Assembly: GCF_036850765.1 (NCBI RefSeq)
Contig: NC_089495.1
Coordinates: 22,536,875-22,600,874, forward strand
Length of the DNA stretch: 64,000 bases
From: Saccopteryx bilineata
Taxonomy: Eukaryota; Chordata; Mammalia; Chiroptera; Emballonuridae
Direction: 5' to 3'
This document shows, in pieces, positions 32,727 through 45,420 of the stretch. A program made the translations under genes and the position numbers. Each line of letters opens with the position of its first letter. Within the stretch, counting starts at the first letter, position 1. The notes beneath the pieces were generated by a model. That model was not told where the DNA came from and searched no databases. It saw only the letters and a list, made by a program, of their open reading frames with translations.

Positions 32727-33090
32727 TTTTCTTTTTTTTAATTCAGTGAGAAGAGGGGAGGCAAAGACAGACTTTTGCATGTGCCCGACCGGGATCCACC
32801 CAGCAAGCTCACTAGGAGGTGATGCTTTGCCCATCTGGGGCATTGCTCCATTGTTCAGCAGTAGAGCTCTTTTTAGAGCTTGAGGAAGGAGCCATGGAGC
32901 CATCCTCAGCACCCAGTGCCAACTCACTCCAATCAAGCCATGGCTGTAGGAGGGGAAAAGTGAGAGGAAGAGAGGGGGGCAGGGTGGAGAAGCAGGTGGG
33001 TACCTCTCCTGTGTGCCCTGACTGGGAATCAAACCCAGGACATCCACATGCTAGGCCAATGCTCCATCACTGAGCCAACCATCCAGGGCC
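32727..33090 (-). mobile_element. Long tRNA-derived SINE, older copy
   Basis: The minus strand starts at 33090 with GGCCCTGGATGGTTGGCTCA and follows the long-SINE body to an A-rich end near 32727. TTTCAGTTACTTTT and ATCAGTTATGTTTT flank it. It is more diverged than the copies at 7412, 8916 and 18778. The position of the CTCF-like motif reads CTCACTAGGAGGTGA here and is decayed. Confidence 0.85.
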
Positions 33091-33247
33091 ATCAGTTATG
33101 TTTTATTGCTTGAAATTCAAAGGAAAAAGAGAGAAGAGAACAATTTATTATTTACCAGAATTTCGTCATCACCAACAGATTCTATTTTGCTATTTTTTTC
33201 CCCAAACCTAACCCCCATGGCCTGGCTTATTTTTATTTTTTATCTTT

Positions 33248-33342
33248 CCAGAGATATTTAGTGATCACGAGTGATTTCTGCAGAAATGAGTTGGTCTAGA
33301 ATTGTGCAGAGAAACACCCAACAACTTAATGACTCCATTAAG
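33248..33342 (-). repeat. Member B of an inverted pair
   Basis: Reverse-complement counterpart of 31946-32040, with about one difference per ten bases by eye. The two lie about 1.2 kb apart, with the long SINE (32727-33090) between them. Confidence 0.85.
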
Positions 33343-34609
33343 TTAAGAGAAAGTTTTAACTTGTCTGTGTCCGAATAAACAGAACTAAAACCAAGATGAC
33401 AGTTGTCATCAAGGATTATTCATTTTAGCCATATTTTCACTTGGCTGTTTGTGAATCGATACCTTCTTGAGATAAGGGACCTGAACTTCACAGAAATTCT
33501 GAATGATGCCTTGAATGCCTTTAGATTTTGTGTGTGTGTGTGTGTGTGTCTGTGTGTGTGTGTGTGTGTAATGCTCAAGTTGTCGTGTCTAGAGTTAAGT
33601 CACCGAATTTGCAGATTGTTTATCTGCCTCCTTGAGGTCCTTGTCAGCCAAGGAGCCAGCTGTGAAGTCTGGCTGGGCCTGTGGGTTGGTGTCATCACAT
33701 AGCCTTTGCTGGCGGCTTGGAGAGCTCGCAGTGTGGCCACAGAGAATGGGCAGCACTTACTCAGTGGTGGCAGGATGTTCCCAGGATGGCCGGCTGCCTG
33801 ACAAGTGTCTGAAGAACTGGTTGTGCCCTTTCTGTATACTAAGCAAAGGGCCAGCTGTCTCTTCCTTCTCTTCCCCAAGGTAATTACAGTGTGTTTCCTA
33901 TAGCCAGCCGCTTGCCCGACTCTCTCTTTTACAAACCTTTTAGATGCAAATGACAGGGAGGATGCTAGGACCTTGGGGACCGCTCATTGCCTGTAGCGTT
34001 GTCATCTTCTGTTACCCAGGTGTGTGGCCTGGATTTTAGTCAATGCCCCATGTTCCTGGCACACAGAGAACCTTAGTGTGGTCTGCTGGACTGAGCTGGT
34101 TTCCTGTTGGTGTCAGTGATGTGCTGGCAAGATATTTCTGCTACCCAGGAGGCAGCCAATGCCCACTGGCTGAGGCTCGAGATGTTCTTTTATTTCTAAC
34201 CGCTTGGAAACAGGCAACAATTGTCTTCTGACAGGCTTATCACACAGTGTGTTCTCACACACTATGACTCTCGCCAGAGAAATAACAGTCACCTGTTGTC
34301 TCCTGAAGTCTTTCTCCCTCTAGGAGTCCCTGGGAGAAGCTCGCAGAGGGCAATCAATAAGTATTTGTTGAATGAGCTGAGTAATGGAACAGCTTCTGGA
34401 TCACCTACCCACTGACAGACATTCTCCATGAGGTGGCTAGTCTGGCTAAATAAAGTCTATGCTGAAAGTATACTGCAAAGCCCAAAACACTTTCATTGTT
34501 GCCCTAGAATAGTGGATGACTGTTTGGAAGGCTGGGTGGGCTAGAGTCACGTGGCAGAATGCCACAGGGTCAGGGGAATTTGGAACAGTTGGCAGGTGAC
34601 GTTTCTTTT
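33343..34609. other. Mostly unrecognised; (TG)n at 33529-33571
   Basis: A TG dinucleotide repeat with one TCTG interruption lies at 33529-33571. AATCAATAAGTATTTGTTGA at about 34350 resembles a LINE-2 3' tail. No gene seen. Confidence 0.5.
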
Positions 34610-34790
34610 TAACCGTAGCCCTGTTCCAGGCACTGAATGAGGCATGTAATATACATTACTTCCTTTAATATGCACAGAAGGAAATATTGCCCTGCCTTAG
34701 TGATCAGGAAATTTTGGGGAAGTCACCTGCTTGAGGTCACACAGGCAGTAAAAGTTAGGAGCTCTGCCAGAGCCCCTGCTGTTCCCATCA
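34610..34790 (-). repeat. MIR SINE remnant
   Basis: The plus strand has CAGGCACTGAATGAGGCATG, TACTTCCTTTAATATGCACA, and CTTGAGGTCACACAGGCAGT in antisense MIR order. Confidence 0.6.
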
Positions 34791-37700
34791 GCCCATAGCT
34801 GGCTCAGGGGGACCCCGGGATGAGCCGGATCTCCGGGATTCCCACCTCTGGACTCCTCAAAGAAAGATGCAGTCACAATAAGCAGAATGCCTTCCATTTG
34901 CTAACACTTGGACATTTACAGGATGATTGAACACTTCTTCGTCTGCCTCTCACTGTAGTTTAGTAAGGCGTTAGCTGCAAATCACCAAAAGATACTGAGA
35001 TATGAAGAGAAAGAGTGTGTGTTCTAGAACTCAGAGTACTTTATTGTGAATCTAGAGCTCTCTTCACTGGGTTTCAGGTACAACAAAGTGCTTTGATAAA
35101 GCGTGTGGGAAAAGTTCAATGAACTTTAATTTTAGATAACAAAATACTAGGCTGGAAGTTCCTTAAGTCAGAACCAGTGTCATTGGTGACTGTGAATCAC
35201 TTGTCTATGAAGTAATGAGACTCACAGGCTTTGCTTCAGAGCCTTCTGGACCATATCTGGATGTCCCCTTCACTTCCAGTGAGTAATAGTAACTAGAGTG
35301 GGGCTTAAACATGTTTTAGTGGTAGAACTTTCTTTTTCTAATTTTAAGTAGAGTCTCGACATGACAAATGCTTTTCAACAAATAGTGTTATATTGGGCAA
35401 TTTATATCTTCAGCACTTGATGAGAAGTACTTCAGTGGGGAACCCCTGCCACCTGTCTGTGCTCTCCTAGGCTTCCAAAGTGCACAGTCTGAAGATCACG
35501 AAATGACATAATCAGGTTTTTAGATTATATATTTAGATTTAGATTAGTTCAAATTATTTATTTATAAATTATTAATTTAAATCATTTCTATCTAGATTAA
35601 TTATTTTTAGTCATGATTAGACTGCTAAGAGTGCTGTTCATTTCCTAACCTTGTGAAACATTAAGATGCTAAGTGAGGAGAAGGGATCAGGGAGAGAAAG
35701 GGTGAGGGAGGAACAGTGGGTGCCTTCTGCTGGCTGTGAGAGTCTCATCCATTGTGCTTGGGAAGAGTCGGGAACACTGGGTCAGAACTCGGGGCTGAGC
35801 GGTCAATACTGTGGATATCAGATAGGAGGCTTGGCTGCAAACAGCGGACTCCACCGTAGTGAGTTTATGCACTGAGAGCTTCATTAAAGGGTACGCACAG
35901 CTCATAGAATCCTCGAGGGGAGCACCTCCCAACACCACACTGCAGAACTGAGCTGCCCAGGGCGGCTGTGGTCTCTGCATGCTGACATAGGGTTGGGTGC
36001 AGAATTAACTGCCTTTGGTAGGGTCAAGGAGTCACCAGATCCTGACGCTAAATCAGAAAGCCATCATTTTAGCCCCTGGTTCTGGGAGGATGCCTCTTTA
36101 CCCTTGATCCACATCAGAAGAACGAATGTCTTGCGCTCAGCCTTTCTTCCTACTTAATTCAATTCACAGTTGAAAAGGGATACAAGTGCATTTTAATGAT
36201 AGAGCCCGAATTATACCCAGGGAGTATATAGTTTGCTACTTTACTACCAGGGTCTGAAAAATCTAACAACCACAGGATGTTGGAATGGGTGTTGAGCAAG
36301 CTAATCCCCAGTATGTCACAATCCACCACTTTGGTAATCGACATTCATACACATCTTTCCCTTCCTTTAAATTTCCAAACAGCAACAGCAACAACAGATG
36401 TCCCTGCCTAACCTAAGGTATTAGGTTGGATCTAATGAAATGGCTGATTTTTTACTTTTTGACCTAAAAATAGAAAATTCATATGGTGAAATAATAATTG
36501 GTTCCTGTGTAGCCAAACACATACACATATTTACTCTATCTTTAAAAGTCTAATTGGTCAAATTATCCATCCCTGATTAATGGTTATTCTTCCTTTAATT
36601 CCTTTACAACCAAATGTTAATTGTCTTCTAAACTGAGGAATGAATGATAAAGACAGTACTTTTAAAATGACAACAATAGAAGAAATAGAAAGGGATAAAA
36701 GTAATGAGAGAGAGAGAATGGAATAAAGTAAGTATAGATAGCTATTACAGTTCTCATTTCTATAAATAGTCAAGCAAGGCTATATTTAGCATGTCGTTTC
36801 CTTCCTCTATTACTAATTCCTTTACCCTGAGCCAATGCCTCAGTGAGTCAAGGCTCTTTACTTGACCTAAACAGTTGTTCCTGAGGAATCCAGCCCGTGA
36901 TGATCTTGCCTGTACGGTGTTGCTACAGACTTCGTTGTTAGCATAGATATGACGATTTAAGGTAGTACCCCAGAAGGTCCCCTGCATTCCAGACATATTT
37001 CTCCCTGGTCTTATTGTTTAACAACCTGCTTTTTCCACCTTGATCACCAGAACAAATCACCCTGGCTACAAAATAACTCTTTCCCTCCCTACTGTTTCGT
37101 TGGCACTAGGAGCCCAAATGGCCATCTCTACTTTTAGTTCAATGGGATAATTATTGTGACCCCTGGTGACGATGAGTTCTAAAGCCCCAGAGCTCCAAGT
37201 TTCAGGAACAGGAAGCAGATATTTTGCAAATGAACCATCCAATGGAGGAGTGAGAGGTGTTTTGCTGCTTAGTTCTTACAGTCATGCATTCTGGCTATGG
37301 AATTAAACACCACTATTTATTTTTGGCTGATTCGGAGTATACACCACATCCCACAACCTTACCAATCATTGCTTTCAGCTCGCACTGTAACTGGACATTA
37401 GCGGGCCATTCCGCCATTCTACGAGGCTGTTTCTGAACGGAGAGCGTAGACCAGGGAATCCTGTGAGTGTGATCACATGGCCTTACTTCTTTTTCCATAT
37501 AACAACTTTCTTCGAGAGAAGCAATACTGCGTGAGATACAAGCAAACCCTCCAAAGTTGTTTCTCCACTCCTAAACACAGAGTGCAGAAGCCGCTGAGTA
37601 TAGCCGTAGAAACTCAAGGCAGCTGTACACAGAGGTGCCTGATGGAGCGACACACTGTCTCAGCTGGATCTTGAATGATGGACCGACCATTCTGTTCTTG

Positions 37701-37984
37701 TCCTTAGCCAACCCTTCCTCTATTCATGTATATTTTTTCAACGGTTTCCCAAATCTCAACCCAGCTCTTTCCCCCTATTCTCAGAAGATGAACTTTCCTC
37801 CTTTTTAAGGAAAGTTGTTGAAGTTCTTGGGCTAGGACTCCCACATATCATGTTGCCCTGCGCTGTTCTTCTTTTTTTTTTTTCCCCCAGATTCAGAAAA
37901 TAAGTTTAAAACTAAAAACTCCACCTAAGTTCTTAATTCTCATCTTTTGTGGATTCTTGCTTCATCAACTCTCTGTTGCAATTC
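34791..37984. other. No recognised feature
   Basis: Apparently unique sequence. It is strongly AT-rich around 35520-35620. Open frames on both strands near 35666-35980 lack domains. No gene is supported. Confidence 0.4.
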
Positions 37985-38520
37985 TCAGCCTTGTCATGTC
38001 TATAGGCGTCTGGCACTTGGATTGCTAACAGCTCAGATTCCACCCACGGTAAAGCAATAGTAACAATCAGGACTGTAAAATACTATATCTGGTGCCTGGC
38101 CATGCTGGCTCCTCCCTTCTCCCTCTTCCCGTCACTTCAGGACTCCACCGCCATCTGGTTTCCTCTCGTTTCTCTTGATCCACCTGGCTCATCTTCTGCT
38201 TACCTGCATCTTAAACGGATTCTTCAAGGATTGCCACTCCAGCCCTATTCTCTTCTTCTTCTTGCCAGTCCCTGAGCAATTTCCATCCATTCCAGAGTTG
38301 TTGAGTTTTTATGGAACTGTTTCTACATGTCGATGACTCTCTAGTCTGTGCTTTTGGCCCAGGTTTTATTCACGAATCCTAGGTCTGCGTGTCTGATTGC
38401 CTTAAGTGTCATGTCCAGATTAATACCTCACAGGCTCCCCCAGCTCAACAGAGCTCAAAATTAAACCATCTCCCTTAAATCTGCTTCCTACCTTACTAAA
38501 GGCCAGTGACGGTGTTGGGG
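37985..38520 (+). repeat. LINE-2 fragment
   Basis: Pyrimidine-rich text in LINE-2 order: a TCTCAGCCTTGTCATGTCTA region, then ATGTCGATGACTCTC, and CTCAACAGAGCTCAAAATTA followed by CCATCTCCC and CTGCTTCC. This resembles the sense LINE-2 ORF region (GATGACTC ... AACTGAACTC ... CCTGCTCC). Diverged. Confidence 0.5.
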
Positions 38521-38604
38521 AAATCAAAGTTGTAGCTTATAATGAGGTTATTTAAAGTGTATATGGAGAAAAACAAGATGGGAAAGGTTTGGTTTAAAAA
38601 GAAA

Positions 38605-38800
38605 CAGTAGTCTAGAGGCGCTAGACTCAAGGTAGTCTATAAGCTCAAGGACAGTTTCAAGTATACATTCTAGTAGAGGACAGTCTAGAAGACCTTGGTT
38701 CAAAAACACAGACTGCAGGGCACAAGCTAGAGGACACTGGATTACAGTCTAGAAGACACAAGCTCCAGAGCACAGTCTTGAGGACACAGCCTGTACCACA
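38605..38800 (+). repeat. Degenerate minisatellite, ACAGTCTAGA units
   Basis: Related units of about 24-32 bases around ACAGTCTAGAAGACACAAGC recur at about 38608, 38632, 38660, 38680, 38744 and 38772 with many changes. This is an old tandem repeat. Confidence 0.7.
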
Positions 38801-41658
38801 CAGAATTGATAGGAGAATTATAAGACTAGAAACACCTGTAGAGGAAAGGCGCAGACTGTCACTATGGATGCATATCTGGGGGAAAGAGCAGGGACATCAC
38901 ACCTGGAACTGTGATTGTTGAATTCATGGACTGAAGGGGCAGTGGCCAGGAGGTCATCTGGCATAATGAGGTGTGGAATCTTTAGGGAGGGTTTGCACTG
39001 TGCAGCACCGAGAAGGTGAAGGTCAGTAATCACATCAGTGTAGGGGATGAATCAGCCCGGGGTTCTAATAAGATTCAATGGTGGAAACATCAAAGACTCA
39101 GGATGTTGGGGCCTTTTAAATGAAACTCTCTGAGAAGGGCCAGGCCAATGGAAAGGGTTGAAACTCATCAGATGCTGCAGCTGTTCCGTGTGGGAGCCTC
39201 AACTCTATAATGACGATGTGACTCTCTGAGGGCGGGTCGCATAGCATTTGCATGTTTTTGTAACTTCTTTAGCACCTGACAGTGTGTCAGACACATGGAG
39301 GGTCCTCGGTAAATAATACTTGGAAAGAGTTGACCAAATAATTGTGCCTGTTGGATTCCTGACCTGCTATCTATGACCTCTTTGGTTTTTTTTTTCACTG
39401 AGCCAGTTACATATGCCCTCAGAATTGGGAATGGCTAGGAGTGGAAACTTTGTGAGGAGGAGAAAAGAAGAGAAAATATCCTACTAAATACTTGAAAATT
39501 ATTATTATTTTTGTAAAATTAATTGAAAGGGGTTGATTTAAAATAGACTTTTATTGGGAAATACATTGAAAAATGACTCTTCCAATCTTTTATTTGCAGT
39601 ATGATATTCTTACAGCAAACAAAGGAATCAAGGGAAATTCCAGCACCTCCTCCTAGGGTCAGGTCATCAGCCTGAGACCCTGAGAACAGGATATCCGTCC
39701 GCACAGGGCAGTCATTACCTCTTGAATCACTTCGTTGTCACCATTTATGCGGTGTGTCAGCCTCCACGGAGCACTGGTGGCATTTGCCTCTACATGGACA
39801 GCACAGAAGTTCATTAAGCTCATTCCATGTTACTAAGTTGGCTTCACTTTATCACTGGCATGGCAACCTACTCTTGTCCTGCCCAAAGCAATCTTCATAA
39901 TTCTGTCAAAGGTGAGATCAGTTTCCGATTTGTATCTCTAAATTGTGTAAGAAGAGTTGGCATTAAAGAGCCTCAAGTCCCTCCTCTAAATGTGTGTTAA
40001 ATGCACTGCAAGGTGAGAAGTGACTTTATTTTATAAATTATGGGGCAAGGAACTTAAACAACAGAACTGGTGGGAGGATGGTGTAACATATGTTGCAAAT
40101 TAATTGCACAGTTAAGAGTTAAGTGCTCTTTTATCTTCTCTGTAGCTCATTTTCTTCCTCCAAAGAGTTCTTTCGCTTGTGCAGTCTATGTTTCGTGAGC
40201 CCTGGCTGGGTTGCTTCTGGGGAACTATGGTATTAGTGCTAAGATGGTGTGTCCTGTCCCAGAACCTTTGAATGCGTAGGGTACTCATGACCCTCCAGGT
40301 CTCTCCTGGGATGGTCAGCTTTACATGGAACCCCATTCCGGGAGAACCGTGCTATGACACAATCTAAGCCTCAAGCTTAAGGAGGCCAAGTCCTTCTGGA
40401 GCAATATTAAGAAAAATACTGTGGGGGAAAGAAAACTCTTCCAGCCTTCTAAAGTCACACAATGTCATTCTGACCTTATTCACTTGGGCTACTACTTGTG
40501 AAATCTCTTCAGTTCAGGTTACCAAGCTTTTTTTTTTCTTTCTTAGTCCTAATATGTGTCAGATCCTAGGCAAAGAGCTAGCAATGAGTAATATCAAAGT
40601 CTCAGCTTTTCAGGGAAAGATAACAGATTTGTACCTAAAGAAATCATGACACCATTAATATATAATCAGTGTCATTATGAGATAAGTAAACCAGGAAGCT
40701 ATTTGGGCCCAGGGGTGTCTAAGCAGTTTTCAGAGAGGCAGTAGCACTTAAGAGATAAACAGGAATTTCTTAAGCAAACAATTGAGGCTGGGGGATGGTC
40801 ATTTAAACAAAAGCAATAATAAAACATAAAATAGCTGTGCTCAATGAGTTTACAGCCTATAGAATACACACAACAGTTTATTGTTCTAAATAGCAGAAAA
40901 TGACCCTTGGCTAAAAGTAACCACTGGACTCAGGCATGCAATGCCTGTCATTCACAGTGGGAGGTGGGAGATTCCAAGTGACACATTGGTATGATAGAGG
41001 CTGAATGTGACTTGTCCTGGAAGAGGCAGGCAGGCACTGAGACACTAAGACTATGGGGGTGCAGGGGTGGGGGGATGGGGGTAACGTTTTAGTTTAGAAA
41101 AGAAGAAGCTCTCTTAGGGCAGGTCATTAAAGGGTAAGTAAGACTTCAGAAAGCAGAGATGGGGAAAGGACACCCACTCTCCCTTCCATGCTATCAGGGA
41201 CACTTCATCCCCTTGAAGTCTGCCCCTTGTGCTTGTCCTTTATATTCAAGGTGGCAGAAATCTGAACATCTCCTCGCAGTAAATAAAAGAGACTATGACA
41301 AAGGCCATGGAGAGTCACACCAGACCGACATTGAGAGGTCTGCTCCAGCCTCTTACTCAGTGTGGCTCCAGCTAGCTGTCTGGGTCGCTCATGTTTATTT
41401 AAGAATCTCCTTTGAAATGCCCAAAAGACACAAACCTCAGAAAAATAAGCAGGGACTTTGGAGTAAAGCTGACGAATAATGCTGACTATATACATACCAA
41501 TGCAGACTGGGACCATAAGTCCCTTGGAGTCAGACCAGTGTTCTCGACCATCACATGTTTATTGCTCATCATATGTATACAAAGGACAACTTTCTTTCCA
41601 AGAGCTTATGAATAGGTTCAAAGCCAAAGAAGAAAATATATGGAAGAGTAAATAGCAA
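38801..41658. other. No recognised feature
   Basis: No gene and no clear repeat. A possible LINE-2/MIR tail (AGCACCTGACAGTGTGTCAG) lies near 39270. A G-rich stretch with GGTGGGGGGATGGGGG is at about 41060. Confidence 0.4.
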
Positions 41659-42010
41659 TGCTATAGACCGAATATTTGTTAACCCCACCCCACCCCCAAA
41701 TTCCTATGTTGAAACGATTCCCCTAGTCTGATGGTATTCGGAAGTGGGGCCTTTGGGACATAGTTAACCCCTTACAAAACTTCCCTGACAAAAGAGACCC
41801 CAGAGAGCTCCCTTGTCCTCCAGCCATGTGAGGACACAATGAGAAGATGGCCATCTGTCGACCAGGAAGTGTGTCTTCACCAGCCACAGAACCTGCTGGT
41901 ACCTTCATCTTGGCCAGCACAGCCCCCAGAAGAGTGAGAACTGAATTTTTGTTGTTTATGGGCCAGCCAGCCTGTGGCACTCTGTTATCACAGCTAGACG
42001 GACTAAGATA
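41659..42010 (+). repeat. MaLR-type solo LTR
   Basis: Starts TGCTATAGACCGAATATTTG and includes TTCCTATGTTGAAACGATTC, GGGGCCTTTGGGA, CCAGAGAGCTCCCTTG, CCATGTGAGGACACAATGAG, and a final TTGTTGTTTATGGGCC ... GACGGACTAAGATA. This is the classic order of an ERVL-MaLR LTR (MLT1/MST group). Internal sequence is absent. Confidence 0.8.
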
Positions 42011-42260
42011 ACTGAGTTCTGAGAAGATGACGTACGATTAAGCACTGTGCGAGCGGCAGACTTCTAAGCTGGGAGGAGGGGGCAGTTGGAGTAGACGATT
42101 TCCCTAGACACTGATTTTAGATCCACCATCGCATGAATCTGACAATTAGCGCTTTTAGGTCAGAGTGTTATCGTCCAAGCCGAGTTTTCTTCTCTTCCTC
42201 TGATTGCTTTAACACCAGAAAGTAATTCAAGAGCAGCAGTTGTGTGGAATTAAAGCTCAG

Positions 42261-42407
42261 TTATTTGCAATAATAGCTATGATACATTTACCTGCATCTT
42301 ATATACAGGTTATTTGCAATAATAGCTATGATATATTTACCTGCATCTTATATACAGGTTATTTGCAATAATAGCTATGATATATTTACCTGCATCTTAT
42401 ATACAGA
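42261..42407. repeat. Three tandem copies of a 49-bp unit
   Basis: Units at 42261-42309, 42310-42358 and 42359-42407 all start TTATTTGCAATAATAGCTAT and end in ATCTTATATACAGG (last base A in the third). They differ at only one or two positions, so the expansion is recent. Confidence 0.95.
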
Positions 42408-42499
42408 TCATACTATGTTGAGAATATTGACTAGTGAATTTATGGTATGTATTGAAACTTCTTTACTTATTAGCGGGTTAGGTTCTTGAGGTCTTTTTA

Positions 42500-42725
42500 A
42501 ATTTTATTTTATTATGACAAGAATGTTTAACAAATATTTTAAGTGTGTAATACAGTATTGTTGTCTGTAAGTACAATGTTATATAGCAGATTTCTAGAAG
42601 TTACTCAACATCTGGCCTAACTTTACGTCCACTGATCAGCGACTCCCCATTACTCCTCCCTTGCAGTCCCTGGAAACCACCATTGCACTTGAATTTTAAA
42701 GTAGTTCTTAAATCTAGATGTTTGA
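42500..42725 (-). repeat. Old LINE-1 3'UTR fragment
   Basis: The plus strand reads ATTTTATTATGACAAGAATG, then ACAGTATTGTTGTCTGTAAG, ATATAGCAGATTTCTAGAAG and CCCTGGAAACCACCATTG, the familiar antisense L1M 3'UTR. Confidence 0.7.
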
Positions 42726-43149
42726 AAACTCAGCGTGTCTCCAAACAAGCAACGTTTGACATTTTCTTATCATTTTCAATATTCTTATGTAAATATTTGT
42801 TTTATTAGAAAGTCTGTCTCTTCTTACCAGGACCTTCTACACTCTTAATATTTTTGATTATATCAAATGCAATGGGGTTAATACTATGTACAAAATCCCT
42901 TTAAAAAAATTAAGCTTTTCACTTTCCACTGAGAGAGGTCAAAGATGACTTGATCTTGGAGTAACACTTGGCTTTCCCAAATGTCTGTAACTTTATATAT
43001 AAGTCTGAAAGGAGAGGCAGGGAGAATCTGTACCCAGACTCAATAATAAGCAATAAGAACGGCCTCTGAGCCCAGGAATAGAGACATCGCCTACCTAGGC
43101 CGTCTATCCCATCATCACTGAGGCTTGAGAGGGAGCCTGAGGTGCCTCT

Positions 43150-45420
43150 CCCTCTACCTTTCAATACTGATCTTACTTCCGGTAGGACTGATCTTATTAT
43201 GCTCTTCGTCCTTGTTGGTTTCAGTTATCCTAAAAAACCCCACCCTCCTAGGGTATCTCTTGTCTCCCACCCTATAATTCTCTTAGTCTCTGCATACCCA
43301 CTGTTCTATCCCCATCGCTTTCCTCCTTCTAACCCCTGGATCAGCAAAATCCCACACAGCCTTCATCTCTTCTCTTTGCCTGACTGCCTTCTGAGGACAG
43401 TGCTTCCCCTAGAGACCCCCGAGGGGAGATTATTTTCCTTCCTTGTTGTCTTCATCCCACTGGGCCTAGAGGGGAGCTGCTATTCTCCAGGAACCCCCTG
43501 GCCTCTCAAAGCCCTTTCCGCAGTCTCCTCCCCAGACATCAGCAGCTTCGACTCCCATAGAAGATTATATCCCTTGATACGCTCCACTGTTGCTGCCATG
43601 TATGAAAGTGGGCACTCCCCCTCACTTCTTACAGGTTTGAGCTCTTGACTTGTTGTCACTCTCTCCAGTTTCTCTCTTGTCTTCATGTTTGGTGATTTCA
43701 GGATGTTCGTACATGGTCTCAGCAACACCTGGCCTCTCAGTTCCTTGACCTCTGTCCCTGCAGTGCTGTTGTCCTCTGCTCCATGCCAGCCACTCCCTCT
43801 CCTGCCATACTCCAGACCTGGTTACCACCAACAGCTGCAACTGCCCTCTATTTCAACCTCACGCCTCCCACTCTTACATTATCACCTCCTATCTGTCCAG
43901 CTCAGTCTCTCTAGTAGCCTAACTCCAAGAAGTCACAGCCCTCCCATCACTTTATCCTATCTTGTGTTTACTGTTCTTCACCTCCTTGGTGTCCTCTTTG
44001 TCCTTTTTAGTACATAGACTCCATGGTTCCTCATTGCTAACCACTCCTTGAAAATCCTTAGCTCCTTTGGTCTCTCTTACAAACAACTTGTCAGACAAAA
44101 TCACAACCCTGATCATACCGGCTCCCCACCTCCATCTGCATCTGTGCGGCTGAACACAGCTGGAGAAAAACCCTCCGCCTCACTGGTCTCCGGTTAAAGT
44201 CATGACTGCAGTCCCGGGTGAGGCCTTCAGTGCTCTCAGGGAAACAGAGTAGAGCACACGCCCATTGCTCTCCCAGAAGCCTAAACAGTCAGCTCATGAT
44301 TTCTCTTCTCTCCCCAAAGCCTCCCATCTCACTCTCAGCTGATGACCTTGTTCTTTATTTCCCTGAGAAGACTCAAGCAGTCAGAAGAGAATGATTGCCT
44401 GCAACTCCACCACCCCACCCCGCCCCACACCTGTGCCCATGCACTCTGCCTTCCCACCTGCCGCCAATGTGCTCTGTGCTCCCATCTAAAGTGGGTCTCT
44501 TGGTTTGTGGACTAGGTCTGGTCTAATCCCCTTTGCTTTCTCAAGATTATTGTTCTAGAACTTTCTACCTCACTCTTTCACGTCATGTTTTTTTCTCTCT
44601 TAAAATATAAAGTCTTCTTTTAATCCCATTTCCCTCCCCAGCTATTGCCCCGTATTTCGCTTCCCTTGGCTGCAGAGTTCCTTGAGAAAACTGTCTATGC
44701 TCACCGGGTCCAGTCTCTCTACCCCATTCTCTCTCTCACTCTCTCGAGACAGACTTCCGTGCCCAGTACTCATCAGAGGGAGCTCTTGCTAAGGGCACAT
44801 TACTGAGTCAAACGATCGGTACTACTGCTCACCTCAGTTGATTTATTGATGGCACCTGACACAGCGGGCCACTCCCCCCTCCAGGAAGCAACCTGCTCAG
44901 TTGGCTTCAGGGACCGCATGCTCTTGCCTTTCTCCCTCATCACTGGACTCTCCTTCTCAGTCTCCAGTCCTCGCAGGCTTCTCCTTTTCTTCCCAACACT
45001 GGCTCACGTCCTATTTCTCTTCTCTATGCACACTCCTTCCCTTGTATCAAAGCTTTAAGGATCATCAAGATGTCACGGACTGCCAGTTCACAAGAACCAA
45101 CTGCCTTCTTGACACCTACACTTGGAACTTTGGGGAGCATGTTCCAGACTTCAGCTCTTGACCTTTCTCTCCAAGCTGGCTTTGCTCCAAGCTCCCCAGT
45201 TTCTGTTGAGAGCAACCCCATCTTTCTGCTCTCTCAGGCCAAAACTCTTCAAATCCTGACTCAAACGCTGCCTTCTCATGAGGCCTACCTGGACAATTCT
45301 ATTCAAAGCCATGTGCTGTTGTTCCATAGTTCACTTTATCCTCCTTGCTTGTGCTGTTTTGTTTTTGTAGCCCTTTTAAACTAGTCTTGATGGAATTCCT
45401 CTCTCTCCATTTTCTTCAGC
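43150..45420 (+). repeat. Long LINE-2 remnant
   Basis: About 2.3 kb of pyrimidine-rich sequence follows the LINE-2 ORF2 order. CCTCCCATCTCACTCTCAGC, TGATGACCTTG and CCTGAGAAGA sit near 44320. GCCCCGTATTTCGCTTCCCT is at 44640. The reverse transcriptase region near 44840-44990 has GACACAGCGGGCCACTCC and CTCCTTCTCAGTCTCC. A 3' part with TGCCTTCTCATGAGGCCTAC is at 45270. There are many stops and indels. The open frames here (for example 43142-43648) are relics. Confidence 0.7.

Noticed and set aside
36420..36500. TTAGGTTGGAT start resembling a mariner-type MADE1 end
   Set aside because: Only the first few bases agree; no matching inverted end or TA duplication could be found.
40195..40340. GCCCTGGCTGGG text resembling a SINE head
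   Set aside because: No B box, no tail and no target duplication follow it, so the match is taken as chance.
42261..42407. CRISPR-like spaced repeats (also the GATA array at 29332)
   Set aside because: The units are directly adjacent with no spacers, and the context is mammalian. They are tandem repeats.
43142..43648. 168-residue open frame
   Set aside because: It lies in a pyrimidine-rich LINE-2 remnant with no intact domain; its openness reflects composition.
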